Positions 9,076 to 17,627 of a DNA stretch of 64,000 bases are shown here, piece after piece. The notes beneath the pieces are model-generated. The model did not search any database. It had not been told where the DNA came from and worked only from the letters and a program-made list of their open reading frames with translations. Source of the DNA: Glaciecola sp964621345 (GTDB taxonomy: Bacteria > Pseudomonadota > Gammaproteobacteria > Enterobacterales > Alteromonadaceae); NCBI GenBank assembly GCA_964621345.1, contig CAZUON010000014.1:3901-67900 (forward strand), given 5' to 3'. The translations under genes were made by a program, and so were the position numbers. The first letter of the stretch is position 1. Every line of letters starts with the position of its first letter.

Positions 9076-9246
9076 TTAAAAATTAGTATAAAACTCGTTC
9101 AAAAGATTCCTCACATCAATCCTTGCCGCAAAGTCACCAGATAAATAAGCAATGTTGGCATTAACCAAAGTAATACCATCATTTTTAAACTCTGAGGTAT
9201 TCATATTGTTGCAAAAAGGCTTGGCTTTGGTGAGTGACGTTCTAAA
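9076..9246 (-). pseudogene. Remnant of a TonB-dependent receptor C-terminus
   Basis: On the minus strand, the frame ending at the TAA (9078-9076) reads DGITLVNANIAYLSGDFAAR and then IDVRNLLNEFYTNF. This is the pattern of the last beta strands of TonB-dependent receptors (strand, then a V-x-N-L-x-N-E-x-Y motif near the C-terminus). Only about 45-55 residues can be read, with no receptor body upstream, so it is a decayed fragment. The surrounding gap (8893-9476) otherwise holds a REP-like element and the phoX regulatory region. Confidence 0.5.
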
Positions 9247-9368
9247 GAGGCACCAGTTGTCTGACTTCTAGCATTTGCAATGGACCAGTGTAAAGACAAT
9301 AAAAAAGAAAAACTAATCTTTGATGTTGTAATAAATTTGAAAAGATTTAGTAACGAAAGCACCATAAA

Positions 9369-9397
9369 TCGTTCATAAATTCGTCAATTCATTGTCA
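9369..9397 (+). promoter_or_regulatory. Candidate Pho box (PhoB binding site) upstream of phoX
   Basis: Three related heptamers, TCGTTCA (9369), TTCGTCA (9380) and ATTGTCA (9391), recur at exactly 11-base spacing. That is the arrangement of PhoB sites, whose consensus half is CTGTCAT with 11-base periodicity. A fourth TTCGTCA at 9404 is off phase by 2. The position, about 80 bases before a phosphatase gene, supports phosphate-starvation control. The individual matches are imperfect. Confidence 0.45.
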
Positions 9398-9476
9398 CTT
9401 AACTTCGTCATCATAAGAAGCTCATGAATTGCAGTGAATGTTCATGTCTTCGAATTCAACAATAATTTAACTGAAT

Positions 9477-11432
9477 ATGGTAACGGTAATGCTCAAACAT
9501 ATTGATAATCCTATTGACAATGCGCAGATTCATGATGACAAAGAAGATATAGCATCTAACACATCTGCTAATCGCCCGTTCAAAGACGTGCTACAAAAGC
9601 ACCTATCACGACGAAAAGTACTTGCGGGTGGCGCAGTTGCTGCTGCCGCTGGTTTTTTTACACCCGCAGCAACCGCTGGTTATAGAGGAGTAGAGGGCTT
9701 AAGTCGCGACAACGACAGACTTTCTCGCGAACTGGTAGGCTTTAAGCCCGTTGCAATCGCAGACGTTACAGACGTGCGCATGCCTACAATCTCAGACGAT
9801 TACGAGTATCAGCCACTTATCCCTTGGGGAACGCCTATCAAGCCAGGCATAACGCAAGAGTATGCAGGCGATCCAAACACCAGACCAACGGCCGCTGAAG
9901 CGGAGTTACAGGTCGGTATTGGTCATGATGGCATGTGGTTTTTTCCCATCGACCTACCTAATGCACAGCGCTTCGGTCGCCGTTATCGTGCGCGCAGCGA
10001 TGAAGGCATGTTATGCATCAATCATGAATTCGGCAGAAATTCACATGTTTTGGGTAAGTCTGCGCCAGACAGTCTGGAGGATGTTCGTCTATCTCAGCAC
10101 GTTCATGGTGTATCGGTTGTGCGTATAAAAGAGCACTTTGATGGATGGAAGGTAGAGCAAAGCGACAATGCAAGACGCATTACCGTAAACACGCCCGTTG
10201 ATTTCTCGGGTCCTGCTGCTGCATCTGATTTATTGCAAAACCCAGTAGGTAACATGCCATTGGGCACGGTCAACAACTGTGGCTCTGGTCCTACGCCTTG
10301 GGGCACTTATTTAACCTGTGAAGAAAACTTCAACGGCTATTTTGGTTCATCGTCACTCGATGGCGCCGGTTTTGATGCTGTTCGAACAGACGAACAAGCC
10401 AGATACGGATTCGACTTTGACGGTTTTGGATATGGCTGGCACTTTTTCGACAAACGCTTTGACTTAAGCGACCCAGACTTTGTAAATGAGCAAAACCGCT
10501 TCGGATGGATAGTGGAGATTGACCCTTTTGACGGAAGCAAAAAACCTGTCAAACGAACTGCAATGGGTCGATTCAAGCACGAGGCCGTTGCAATTGCCGA
10601 AAGTGGCAGTGGTCGTATTGCTGCTTACATGGGTGACGATCAGCGCTTTGATTACTGCTACAAATATGTATCAAACAGAGCATGGGAAGATGCAATAGCC
10701 GACGGCGAGAGCCCGCTTGATGACGGTAAACTCTATGTTGCACGCTACAATGACGACGGTACTGGCGAATGGCTTGAGCTTACGATAGACAACCCTCTGC
10801 TAGCAGACCGATTCGCTGACCAAGCTGAATTGCTCATTTATGCGCGTGTTGCCTCTGATTTGCTAGGCGCTACTCCGATGGATCGCCCTGAATGGACAAC
10901 CATTGGTAAAGACGGCGAAGTGTATTGGACCTTAACCAACAACTCTCAAAGACAAACGGCTGATGCAGCTAACCCACAGGCACCAAACAGCGACGGGCAC
11001 ATTATCCGAACCACAGATACTAACGACCATTTGGGTAGCAGTTTTAGCTGGGAAATCTATTTGCTGTCATCTGATACCCGCGGCACTGAGGGGGTGTTCA
11101 CAGACCCTGATCTTGCATGGTGTGACAACAGTGGCCGATTGTTTATTGGCACAGACGGCGGTCAACCAGATGGATTGCAAGATCAATTAACCGTTATTGA
11201 TACCACTAAAAGTGTGCCAGAGCCTAAGCGCTTATTGGTGGGTGTGCAAAGCGACGAAGTAACCGGTTTTACACAAACACCAGACCGACGAACCGCTTTT
11301 GTTAACTTACAACATCCTGGCAATGGCGACCCTGGAGCAACAAACTTCCCTGCTTCGCCAGACGGTGTAACCATTCCTCGCGATTGTACGCTTGTACTTC
11401 GCCGTAAGAATGGTGCCATTGTTGGCTCGTAG
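9477..11432 (+). CDS. phoX: PhoX family alkaline phosphatase, Tat-exported
   Basis: A 651-residue DUF839/PhoX protein, a calcium/iron-dependent phosphatase that releases phosphate from organic esters outside the cytoplasm. The twin-arginine signal SRRKVLAGGAVAAAAGF starts near residue 44 after an unusually long N-terminal leader, as in other PhoX proteins. Family segments such as CINHEFGRN, TYLTCEENFNGYFG, GRFKHEAVA and AYMGDDQRFDY (metal and active-site regions) are present. The start is ATG 9477; ATG 9489 is an alternative. Preceded by a candidate Pho box and followed by tatABC, the machinery that would export the folded enzyme. Confidence 0.9.
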   Translation: MVTVMLKHIDNPIDNAQIHDDKEDIASNTSANRPFKDVLQKHLSRRKVLAGGAVAAAAGFFTPAATAGYRGVEGLSRDNDRLSRELVGFKPVAIADVTDVRMPTISDDYEYQPLIPWGTPIKPGITQEYAGDPNTRPTAAEAELQVGIGHDGMWFFPIDLPNAQRFGRRYRARSDEGMLCINHEFGRNSHVLGKSAPDSLEDVRLSQHVHGVSVVRIKEHFDGWKVEQSDNARRITVNTPVDFSGPAAASDLLQNPVGNMPLGTVNNCGSGPTPWGTYLTCEENFNGYFGSSSLDGAGFDAVRTDEQARYGFDFDGFGYGWHFFDKRFDLSDPDFVNEQNRFGWIVEIDPFDGSKKPVKRTAMGRFKHEAVAIAESGSGRIAAYMGDDQRFDYCYKYVSNRAWEDAIADGESPLDDGKLYVARYNDDGTGEWLELTIDNPLLADRFADQAELLIYARVASDLLGATPMDRPEWTTIGKDGEVYWTLTNNSQRQTADAANPQAPNSDGHIIRTTDTNDHLGSSFSWEIYLLSSDTRGTEGVFTDPDLAWCDNSGRLFIGTDGGQPDGLQDQLTVIDTTKSVPEPKRLLVGVQSDEVTGFTQTPDRRTAFVNLQHPGNGDPGATNFPASPDGVTIPRDCTLVLRRKNGAIVGS

Positions 11433-11449
11433 TATTGGGTAAGCTTGGG

Positions 11450-11478
11450 CACGTCAAGCGTATGCTTGGCGTGCTTTC
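11450..11478 (+). terminator. Hairpin after phoX
   Basis: GCACGTCAAGC and GCTTGGCGTGC form an 11-bp stem with one G-U pair and a GTAT loop, 17 bases after the phoX stop. It is followed by only TTT, so it is a weak intrinsic terminator or an mRNA 3' stabiliser separating phoX from tatA. Confidence 0.5.
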
Positions 11479-11568
11479 ATCTCAATCAAAAAAATTGTTT
11501 CGCTATGCGATACAGAATCTGATCACGCTTTTAGGCTTGGTCAACTAAACGAAGATTAAGGAATAGAA

Positions 11569-11823
11569 ATGGGTATTAGTGCATGGCAAATATTGATTTT
11601 ACTTTTAATCGTGGTGTTGCTTTTTGGCACTAAAAAGCTGCGTAACATGGGCGGCGACTTAGGTGAAGCGGTAAAAGGCTTTAAAGCCGGCATAAAAGAC
11701 ACCGACACTAATGATAATGATTCACCTGTGTCTATCGAGCATTCAAAAAAAGACACAGCTGAAGCATCTGACGCTCAAACCGTTGACGCTGACTTTGCTA
11801 AAAGCAAAACCAGCGCAAGCTAA
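11569..11823 (+). CDS. tatA: Sec-independent translocase subunit TatA
   Basis: An 84-residue Tat pore-forming subunit: a short N-terminal transmembrane helix (ISAWQILILLLIVVLLFG), the FGTKKLRNMG hinge, an amphipathic helix (DLGEAVKGFKAGIKD), and an acidic soluble tail. AAGGAATAG precedes the ATG. First gene of tatA-tatB-tatC and downstream of a Tat substrate gene, phoX. Confidence 0.96.
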   Translation: MGISAWQILILLLIVVLLFGTKKLRNMGGDLGEAVKGFKAGIKDTDTNDNDSPVSIEHSKKDTAEASDAQTVDADFAKSKTSAS

Positions 11824-11841
11824 TATAATTGGATAAGCACC

Positions 11842-12135
11842 ATGCCATTTGATATCGGATTTATTGAGTTATGCATACTACTTGTTGTTAGCCTCACAGT
11901 GTTAGGTCCCGATAAGTTGCCCGTTGCTGCTCGCCAGTTAAGCAAATGGACAGCGGCTATTCGTAGAAATGTCAGTTCATTCACCTCAGAGGTAGGCCGC
12001 GAACTGGAAATGGATGAGTTGCGCCGCGAAATCGATGCACAAAAACAGCAGCTCAAAAATGTAGCAAACATAAACAGTGATGAAACGAAAAAAACGCACC
12101 TTAATGACGTAAAAGGTGATCTGCATGTCAAATAG
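11842..12135 (+). CDS. tatB: Sec-independent translocase subunit TatB
   Basis: A 97-residue TatB: an N-terminal membrane helix with the characteristic GFIELCILLVVSLTVLGPDKLP segment (glutamate in the helix, GPDKLP hinge), then a charged amphipathic and coiled-coil region. It is shorter than E. coli TatB (171 residues), lacking most of the long disordered tail. With TatC it forms the substrate receptor. Its end overlaps the start of tatC. Confidence 0.94.
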   Translation: MPFDIGFIELCILLVVSLTVLGPDKLPVAARQLSKWTAAIRRNVSSFTSEVGRELEMDELRREIDAQKQQLKNVANINSDETKKTHLNDVKGDLHVK

Positions 12136-12919
12136 AGCCGACAATCCTTACCAAAAAGACGACATGCCATTGCTGTCGCACCTGATTGAACTTAGGTCGC
12201 GTCTGATGAAGGCCGTGCTAACTATTATCGTTCTTTTTATTGCGCTGATTTCTTTTGCAAACGACATCTACTTAGTTCTAGTGCAGCCATTAATGGAGCA
12301 ATTACCTGAAAACAGCGAGATGGTCGCAACAGGGTTAATTGACCCCTTTTTTACACCATTTAAGCTGGTGTTAATTTTATCATTTTTTCTAGCTGTGCCC
12401 GTTATCTTGCATCAGATGTGGTCTTTCGTTGCACCGGGTCTTTATCACGGCGAGCGCAAGGTAGGTAAAGCGATTTTGTTTAGCAGTATCGTGCTGTTTT
12501 ATTTGGGCATGGTATTTTGCTATTTCGTTGTATTTCCTTTGATGTTTCAGTTTTTTCCGTCGGTAGTTCCAGAAGGCATTCGCTATATTCCGGATATGAC
12601 CAACAGTCTGAATATCATGATTAAACTATTCTTCGCCTTTGGCTTGGCATTTGAAGTTCCTATTTTAACGGTGGTGGCGGTACTCAGTGGCGCAACGACA
12701 GTGGAAAAACTAAGAAAAAGCCGAGCTTATGTAATTGTTGCGGCGTTTGCTTTGGGAATGCTACTTACTCCACCCGACATGATTTCTCAAACCCTACTCG
12801 CTATCCCAATGTGGTTGTTGTTCGAGGTAGGTTTGCTATTTGCAAGTTGGTATAAGCCCAACAATAACGAATCAAAACAAGATGCTCAAAGATCTCATTC
12901 TCCGGTCGCTGGGGAGTAG
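12125..12919 (+). CDS. tatC: Sec-independent translocase subunit TatC
   Basis: The six-helix inner-membrane receptor for twin-arginine signals. The N-terminal MPLLSHLIELRSRLMKA motif, and the conserved FWSFVAPGLY-like and LLTPPDMISQ segments, are present (264 residues). ATG 12125 is preferred over the in-frame GTG 12116 because AAGGTGA precedes it at a normal distance. The start overlaps the last codons of tatB by 11 bases, so translation is coupled. Confidence 0.96.
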   Translation: MSNRADNPYQKDDMPLLSHLIELRSRLMKAVLTIIVLFIALISFANDIYLVLVQPLMEQLPENSEMVATGLIDPFFTPFKLVLILSFFLAVPVILHQMWSFVAPGLYHGERKVGKAILFSSIVLFYLGMVFCYFVVFPLMFQFFPSVVPEGIRYIPDMTNSLNIMIKLFFAFGLAFEVPILTVVAVLSGATTVEKLRKSRAYVIVAAFALGMLLTPPDMISQTLLAIPMWLLFEVGLLFASWYKPNNNESKQDAQRSHSPVAGE

Positions 12920-13168
12920 CGAAGAATAGCGCGTAAGGTCTTTGAAGTATTTTAAAACGAGTCATTTTAAGGTGTTTTTTCTCGCTAGAACAAATGCCTT
13001 AATTTGTAACAATGGTTGTTACTTTCTAGATAATGATTGTGATGTTGTTATTGGTCCTGATGTATTAACCAATACGGTTGATATTTCTGACATATGACGC
13101 AAAGCAATGGATTTTAGCGAGCACAACCGCCATAGCCCTACAATTTACATATTTAAAATGGAACTAAT

Positions 13169-13732
13169 ATGAAAAAACAAAGTTTATTTGCGGCGATATT
13201 ACTATTGCTTTCTATTCAGGCCAATGCGGCTCTTGTCTCCCTTGATGGAGTTGAAGCTGATGGCGCAGAACTTAACATTTTGGCGCTGAACAATGCGAAC
13301 ACCGACGAGGTTTTGGACATTAGTTTTAACTTCGTCTTTGAAGCATTTGACCCAGGTTGGGGATCAGATTTACTTGTCGAAGTTGCGCATTTAACCAGCG
13401 GAAGCTTTTTTCAAATTGGTACTCAAGCGGCAAGCTGTACCGATTTTGGACTAAGCTGCGAGTTTGATTTAGGTTGGTCATCTGAACCTGGTATTTTTCA
13501 AGCTGCGGGTATGATTTCTTTGCCTGTGGCCACTATTTTGGATGGCTCTGGTGATTGGGAAGTGGTGATTGCTGATTCCTTTGATGATGATGGCGTTGAC
13601 GGCGTGTTTTTAGCCGGTTCTTTTATCGAAGTTAATCAGGGAATGAGAGCAGTTGAGGCATCGGCTCCATCAATCCTTGCATTAATCTTGTTTGCAGGCT
13701 TAGTTTGTTTTAGTCGAAAAAAGTCAGCTTAA
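13169..13732 (+). CDS. Secreted protein with PEP-CTERM-like C-terminal sorting tail
   Basis: A 187-residue protein with a Sec signal peptide (MKKQSLFAAILLLLSIQANA) and an acidic, beta-rich body with no recognised domain. The C-terminus runs ASAPS, then a hydrophobic helix (ILALILFAGLVCF), then the basic end SRKKSA. That is the architecture of PEP-CTERM/exosortase signals, although the PEP triad reads APS, a variation seen in Alteromonadales proteins. No exosortase gene is in the window. Two cysteines in the middle could form a disulfide. A strong terminator follows. The function is unknown. Confidence 0.7.
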   Translation: MKKQSLFAAILLLLSIQANAALVSLDGVEADGAELNILALNNANTDEVLDISFNFVFEAFDPGWGSDLLVEVAHLTSGSFFQIGTQAASCTDFGLSCEFDLGWSSEPGIFQAAGMISLPVATILDGSGDWEVVIADSFDDDGVDGVFLAGSFIEVNQGMRAVEASAPSILALILFAGLVCFSRKKSA

Positions 13733-13819
13733 AAGTCGTTCAATGATTGGATGAAGACACATACAAGCTGCATCGAATCAAATTAACCAGTTTGATGAGC
13801 CTAGACTTGATCAACGCGA

Positions 13820-13848
13820 AAGAGGCTATTTCTAATAGCCTCTTTTTA
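13820..13848 (+). terminator. Rho-independent terminator
   Basis: GAGGCTATT / AATAGCCTC form a perfect 9-bp stem with a TCT loop, followed by TTTTT. It ends the PEP-CTERM-like gene and faces the 3' end of the COG0523 gene on the other strand. Confidence 0.9.
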
Positions 13849-13949
13849 ATTGTGACAGCCCGCCCGCAAAGCAACTCTTAAACTGGGCTCAAAGGCTCTA
13901 GAGGTATTTGGCGATTGACTATTGATTCGTCAACAATCACATTTATCCG

Positions 13950-15194
13950 CTAATGATCCCAGCTCGGAAACGGGTCTGGATAGGTCAACCAAACATGGCT
14001 GCCCTGCAATACTTGTGCTTCAGTAAGTAGGCAATTGTTTAGGCGTTTTATGATGTCATCTTTATTCAAGCCTTGCCCAATAAATACCAATTCCTGTCTC
14101 ATGTCGCCAAATGGTTCTTCCCAAATTTCTTCAATTGAATCAAGATAAGACTGGTCTTGTGGCCATTGGTCTTTGGGCATTGCCTTCCAGAAATAGCCTG
14201 CTGCGCCATAACGCGCGATACCGCCGGCCTGACTCCAGCTTCCAGCAACTTGCGGACGAGTCGCGAGCCAAAAATATCCTTTTGAGCGTATTAACTTACC
14301 TGCGATACTTTTATCATGAAGAAAGTCGAAAAATTTTTGTGGATGAAATGGGCGTCTAGCCTTATAAACAAAACTAGCAATCCCGTACTCTTCGGTTTCT
14401 GGAATATGCTCACCACGCATTTCTTTGAGCCATCCTGGTGCCTGCTGTGCACGGTCAAAATCAAACTTATTCGTAGCAATAATCTTGTCTAATGCTACCT
14501 CCCCGTTTTGAATAGCTATAATATCCGCTTCAGTATTGAGCGTTTTTAAAATGCTGGTCAAACGGGCGAGTTCTTCTTTGCTAGCTAAATCGGTTTTACT
14601 TATCAGTATTACATCCGCAAACTCAACTTGGTCAACGAGTAAATCGGCTACACTGCGCTCATCCTCTTGCCCTAGGCTTTCAGTTGTTTCTTGCAGCATC
14701 TTTGCTTCATCATAATCTTTTAAGAAATTAACCGCGTCAACCACCGTCACAAGCGTATCGAGAGACGAAATATCCGACAGGCTAATGCCGTTTTCATCCG
14801 CAAAAGTAAAGGTTTCGGCCACTGGAAGCGGCTCAGAAATGCCGGTCGATTCAATTACAAGATAATCGTAACGCCCTTCCTGAGCTAACTTGTTAATTTC
14901 AATAAGCAAGTCTTCTCTGAGCGTGCAGCAAATGCAGCCATTGCTCATTTCAACTAGCTTTTCTTCTGCGCGGTTAAAGCTTACTTCTTTTTGAACGCTT
15001 GCCGCATCGATATTCACTTCGCTCATGTCGTTTACAATCACGGCCACTTTAAGGCCCTGTCGATTGTTTAAGATGTGGCTCAGCACGGTTGTTTTACCCG
15101 CGCCCAGAAAGCCTGAGAGTACGGTAACAGGCAACTTTTTTAAGGCTGATTTTGTTGTTTCTGATGTTGCTTCAGCGTTAGCAATTTCATCCAT
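13950..15194 (-). CDS. COG0523 (CobW/ZigA-type) GTP-dependent metallochaperone
   Basis: A 414-residue G3E-family GTPase. It has Walker A GFLGAGKT (residues 28-35), the family metal-binding motif CICC (C87, C89, C90), and the CobW C-terminal domain from about residue 270. COG0523 proteins deliver metal ions to client enzymes; the ZigA/YciC branch acts in zinc starvation. The Zur-like operator 26 bases upstream of the ATG places this protein in that branch. No client gene is adjacent, so the client is unknown. High confidence for family, moderate for zinc. Confidence 0.92.
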   Translation of the reverse strand: MDEIANAEATSETTKSALKKLPVTVLSGFLGAGKTTVLSHILNNRQGLKVAVIVNDMSEVNIDAASVQKEVSFNRAEEKLVEMSNGCICCTLREDLLIEINKLAQEGRYDYLVIESTGISEPLPVAETFTFADENGISLSDISSLDTLVTVVDAVNFLKDYDEAKMLQETTESLGQEDERSVADLLVDQVEFADVILISKTDLASKEELARLTSILKTLNTEADIIAIQNGEVALDKIIATNKFDFDRAQQAPGWLKEMRGEHIPETEEYGIASFVYKARRPFHPQKFFDFLHDKSIAGKLIRSKGYFWLATRPQVAGSWSQAGGIARYGAAGYFWKAMPKDQWPQDQSYLDSIEEIWEEPFGDMRQELVFIGQGLNKDDIIKRLNNCLLTEAQVLQGSHVWLTYPDPFPSWDH

Positions 15195-15219
15195 AATATT
15201 TTCCTTGTCAAAACCATTT

Positions 15220-15238
15220 AATGTTATGTTATAACATT
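15220..15238 (-). promoter_or_regulatory. Zur operator
   Basis: AATGTTATGTTATAACATT is a near-perfect dyad. It matches the gammaproteobacterial Zur consensus AATGTTATANTATAACATT at every specified base but one. It lies 26 bases before the COG0523 start, so zinc-loaded Zur should repress that gene. Confidence 0.85.
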
Positions 15239-15469
15239 AAACGGACGAGGGGAAGTTATCTGTAAAATGAAAATAGACTTTTTACCAAAACAAGGGCTTA
15301 ATAGATATTTGAAGATAGGTCTATAAAAAAAGCCTGCATAACAAACGAAAACAAGCGTTTTACGCGTCTCATACTGCTCATCTAAAATCAGTTTAAGGTA
15401 CGATAGCGGCAAGTTAAATGGCTCTTCGCTTTTTTCGGGCTCACCTTTTGTTGCCATCATTAGCGGCAA
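15224..15469 (-). CDS. Unrecognised ORF, 81 aa, possibly a gene remnant
   Basis: The first half is protein-like (KGEPEKSEEPFNLPLSYLK, then an acidic helix and EQYETR) and opens directly after an upstream stop codon. The second half is hydrophobic, less coding-like, and runs through the Zur operator. This looks like the end of a degraded gene that continued into non-coding DNA. A genuine small protein cannot be excluded. It lies immediately upstream of the COG0523 gene in the same direction. Confidence 0.2.
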   Translation of the reverse strand: MPLMMATKGEPEKSEEPFNLPLSYLKLILDEQYETRKTLVFVCYAGFFYRPIFKYLLSPCFGKKSIFILQITSPRPFNVIT

Positions 15470-15631
15470 ATGCGTATCTAAGTCGGCTAATGTTGATTGT
15501 TAGTAATATAATTTCAACTGAGGCTGAAGAGGCTTTTCGATTACCGAAGTGCTTTTATATAATCAGACAACAGATGCATGAGTATTTTCAGGGAACTATT
15601 CAAATATTTAGTTTGAGACGCGCAAGCAGAT

Positions 15632-15826
15632 TTAGGAGGATGAGACAGCGCTAGGCTTTGGTGTACTTGCGGATTTTTTTCTAAACACCAACCACCACGC
15701 AAGCCCCTCAATGCAAAACCCAAGAATCACAATCGCGAAGGCCCCAGCCTGCTGACCCATGGCATATAAACTGATTGCCGCTAGCATCAGCGCTAAAAAC
15801 ATGATCGTTCTAAGTATAAACTTCAT
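15632..15826 (-). CDS. Small two-helix membrane protein, hypothetical
   Basis: A 64-residue protein with two hydrophobic segments (about residues 3-22 and 27-48), a basic junction FRKKS and a serine/proline-rich tail. AAGGAAC stands a proper distance before the ATG. There is no recognised family. The good ribosome binding site and clear membrane topology make a real gene likely. It is the only convincing gene between the COG0523 gene and the sulfite-oxidase-type gene. Confidence 0.65.
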   Translation of the reverse strand: MKFILRTIMFLALMLAAISLYAMGQQAGAFAIVILGFCIEGLAWWLVFRKKSASTPKPSAVSSS

Positions 15827-16079
15827 TACTGTTCCTTTGGTTGTGATAACGCTTATCTAACTATACATGAACCGTATTCGCATCCAAGCGACTATTGTGC
15901 AGCTAAAGTATGTATACTATTCTCAATTGACCATAGATAGTTGAAATAATTCATTTACCGCCAAGGCTCATACCAATACCTTTGAAAAGCGTTAATCATT
16001 ATTCGATGTAAGCACTATCACCTAAGTATCTAGTTCAGTAGATAAATACTCAATATCCGAATCTAAGAGGTGTATAGTT

Positions 16080-17609
16080 GTGAATAATGTTAACCGTCGT
16101 TTTGTATTAAAAGCTCTTGCCAGCAGTATTGCATTAGCAATGACGCCTTTAAGTTTAAAAGCTGCAGCCGCGCTAAGCAGGCCTATGCCGGGCAGTAAAC
16201 AACAAGCCACCTTCATCGTGCATAACGAGTTGCCTTGGGCGTTAGAAACACTGCGCTCTAGTTTTGGCTATAGTCCTATCACACCCGAGTCACACTTTTT
16301 TGTGCGTAATAATTTACCCATGCCCGATGCATCCATTGTTGAAAACCGAGATGCGTGGAGTTTTGAGATAGAGGGCGCTAATAAAAGTGGCAGTATTAGC
16401 CTAGGCGAATTAAAGCGTATGAATACTTCAACTATTGCCACTGTACTACAATGCTCTGGCAACGGGCGCGCATTCTTTCCACACAAGCCCTCTGGCTCCC
16501 AGTGGGGAATTGGTGCGGCTGGGTGTGCATTATGGACAGGTGTATCGGTAGCCGATGTATTTAAACGCTTTGGTGGGCCCAAAACAGACCTTCCGTTTTT
16601 AACCACCACCGGTGGCGAAAATATTCCAGAAGGTATTGAATTTGAACAAGTTGCCGTACAGCGCTCTCTACCAATAGAAAAGGGCTTAAAAGACTGTATG
16701 TTGGTGTGGGAAATGAACGGGGCACCACTGTCTTTAGCCCACGGCGGACCACTTCGTTTAATTGTTCCCGGCTTTTATGGTGTGAACAACGTAAAGTGGG
16801 TGAAAAAATTAGCGGCGACCTTGGCAGAATCTGGCGCAAAAATTCAACAAACTGGTTATCGCGTCCGCGATATTGGCGAGAGCGGTGGCCCACAGCACCC
16901 TTCAATGTGGCGCATGAACGTTAAGTCTTGGATTAACGGTCCTGGTGCAGACAATACGCCTGTATTACCGGGCAAACAATTTGTATATGGCGTGGCCTTT
17001 TCAGGTGAACGCGGAATAGAAAAAGTCGAAGTGTCTAGCGATAACGGCAAAAGCTGGAAACAAGCAGAATTATTTGGTCCAGACTTAGGTATAGATGCAT
17101 GGCGTACCTTTAAGTTAGAAGTCGACTTAGCGCTTGGCGAACATCGCTTTGTATCACGCGCCACTGACACCGCAGGCGATACTCAACCGCAAAAACGCAA
17201 AGAAAATCACCGGGGCTATGGCAATACTAGTTGGGAAGATGCGGGCTTAGATATTACTGTAGTAAGCGAGCTTCCAGAATTTGTCCCGCCACCGAAAATC
17301 ACCAACAAAGAGGCTGATGCTGCCGTAGCCGTAGTTGAAAAAACGCCGGTATCGCTCTCTGCACAAGCTAAAATTGGTAAAGACATTTACCTTACAAAAG
17401 CCCAACCAAACTGCGGCGTATGTCATTCACTATCGGATGCAGCGACAAAAGGCGTGGTAGGCCCAAGTTTTGATACTTTAAAACCTAGCGCAGAGAGAGT
17501 GTCACAAGCAGTGAGTCATGGCGTGGGTATAATGCCCTCGTTTGCTGCACAGCTAAGTGCAGACGAAATTGCGGCTTTAGCAGCTTATGTGGCGGAAGCT
17601 TCGCAATAG
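16080..17609 (+). CDS. Sulfite dehydrogenase-type molybdoenzyme fused to cytochrome c
   Basis: A 509-residue exported enzyme. The N-terminal NRRFVLKALASS is a Tat-like signal. Residues about 45-400 are the sulfite oxidase fold (Moco domain and dimerisation domain); C125 in VLQCSGNGR is the expected molybdenum ligand. After a linker, a cytochrome c domain carries the haem site CGVCH (C445, C448, H449), with a likely axial methionine in IMPSF. Related bacterial systems (SorAB, SoxCD) use separate subunits, so the fusion is notable. Sulfite is the expected donor, but other sulfur oxides are possible. Starts with GTG at 16080 after AAGAGG. No partner gene is adjacent. Confidence 0.88.
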   Translation: MNNVNRRFVLKALASSIALAMTPLSLKAAAALSRPMPGSKQQATFIVHNELPWALETLRSSFGYSPITPESHFFVRNNLPMPDASIVENRDAWSFEIEGANKSGSISLGELKRMNTSTIATVLQCSGNGRAFFPHKPSGSQWGIGAAGCALWTGVSVADVFKRFGGPKTDLPFLTTTGGENIPEGIEFEQVAVQRSLPIEKGLKDCMLVWEMNGAPLSLAHGGPLRLIVPGFYGVNNVKWVKKLAATLAESGAKIQQTGYRVRDIGESGGPQHPSMWRMNVKSWINGPGADNTPVLPGKQFVYGVAFSGERGIEKVEVSSDNGKSWKQAELFGPDLGIDAWRTFKLEVDLALGEHRFVSRATDTAGDTQPQKRKENHRGYGNTSWEDAGLDITVVSELPEFVPPPKITNKEADAAVAVVEKTPVSLSAQAKIGKDIYLTKAQPNCGVCHSLSDAATKGVVGPSFDTLKPSAERVSQAVSHGVGIMPSFAAQLSADEIAALAAYVAEASQ

Positions 17610-17627
17610 TGAACTTCAGCGCTACAT

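Noticed and set aside
12929..13097. Open frame of about 55 codons between tatC and the PEP-CTERM-like gene
   Set aside because: No ATG start, no ribosome binding site and no recognisable motif; composition fits AT-rich spacer DNA.
15418..15654. 78-codon plus-strand frame between the COG0523 gene and the small membrane protein
   Set aside because: Basic, low-quality sequence overlapping better minus-strand candidates; no ribosome site.
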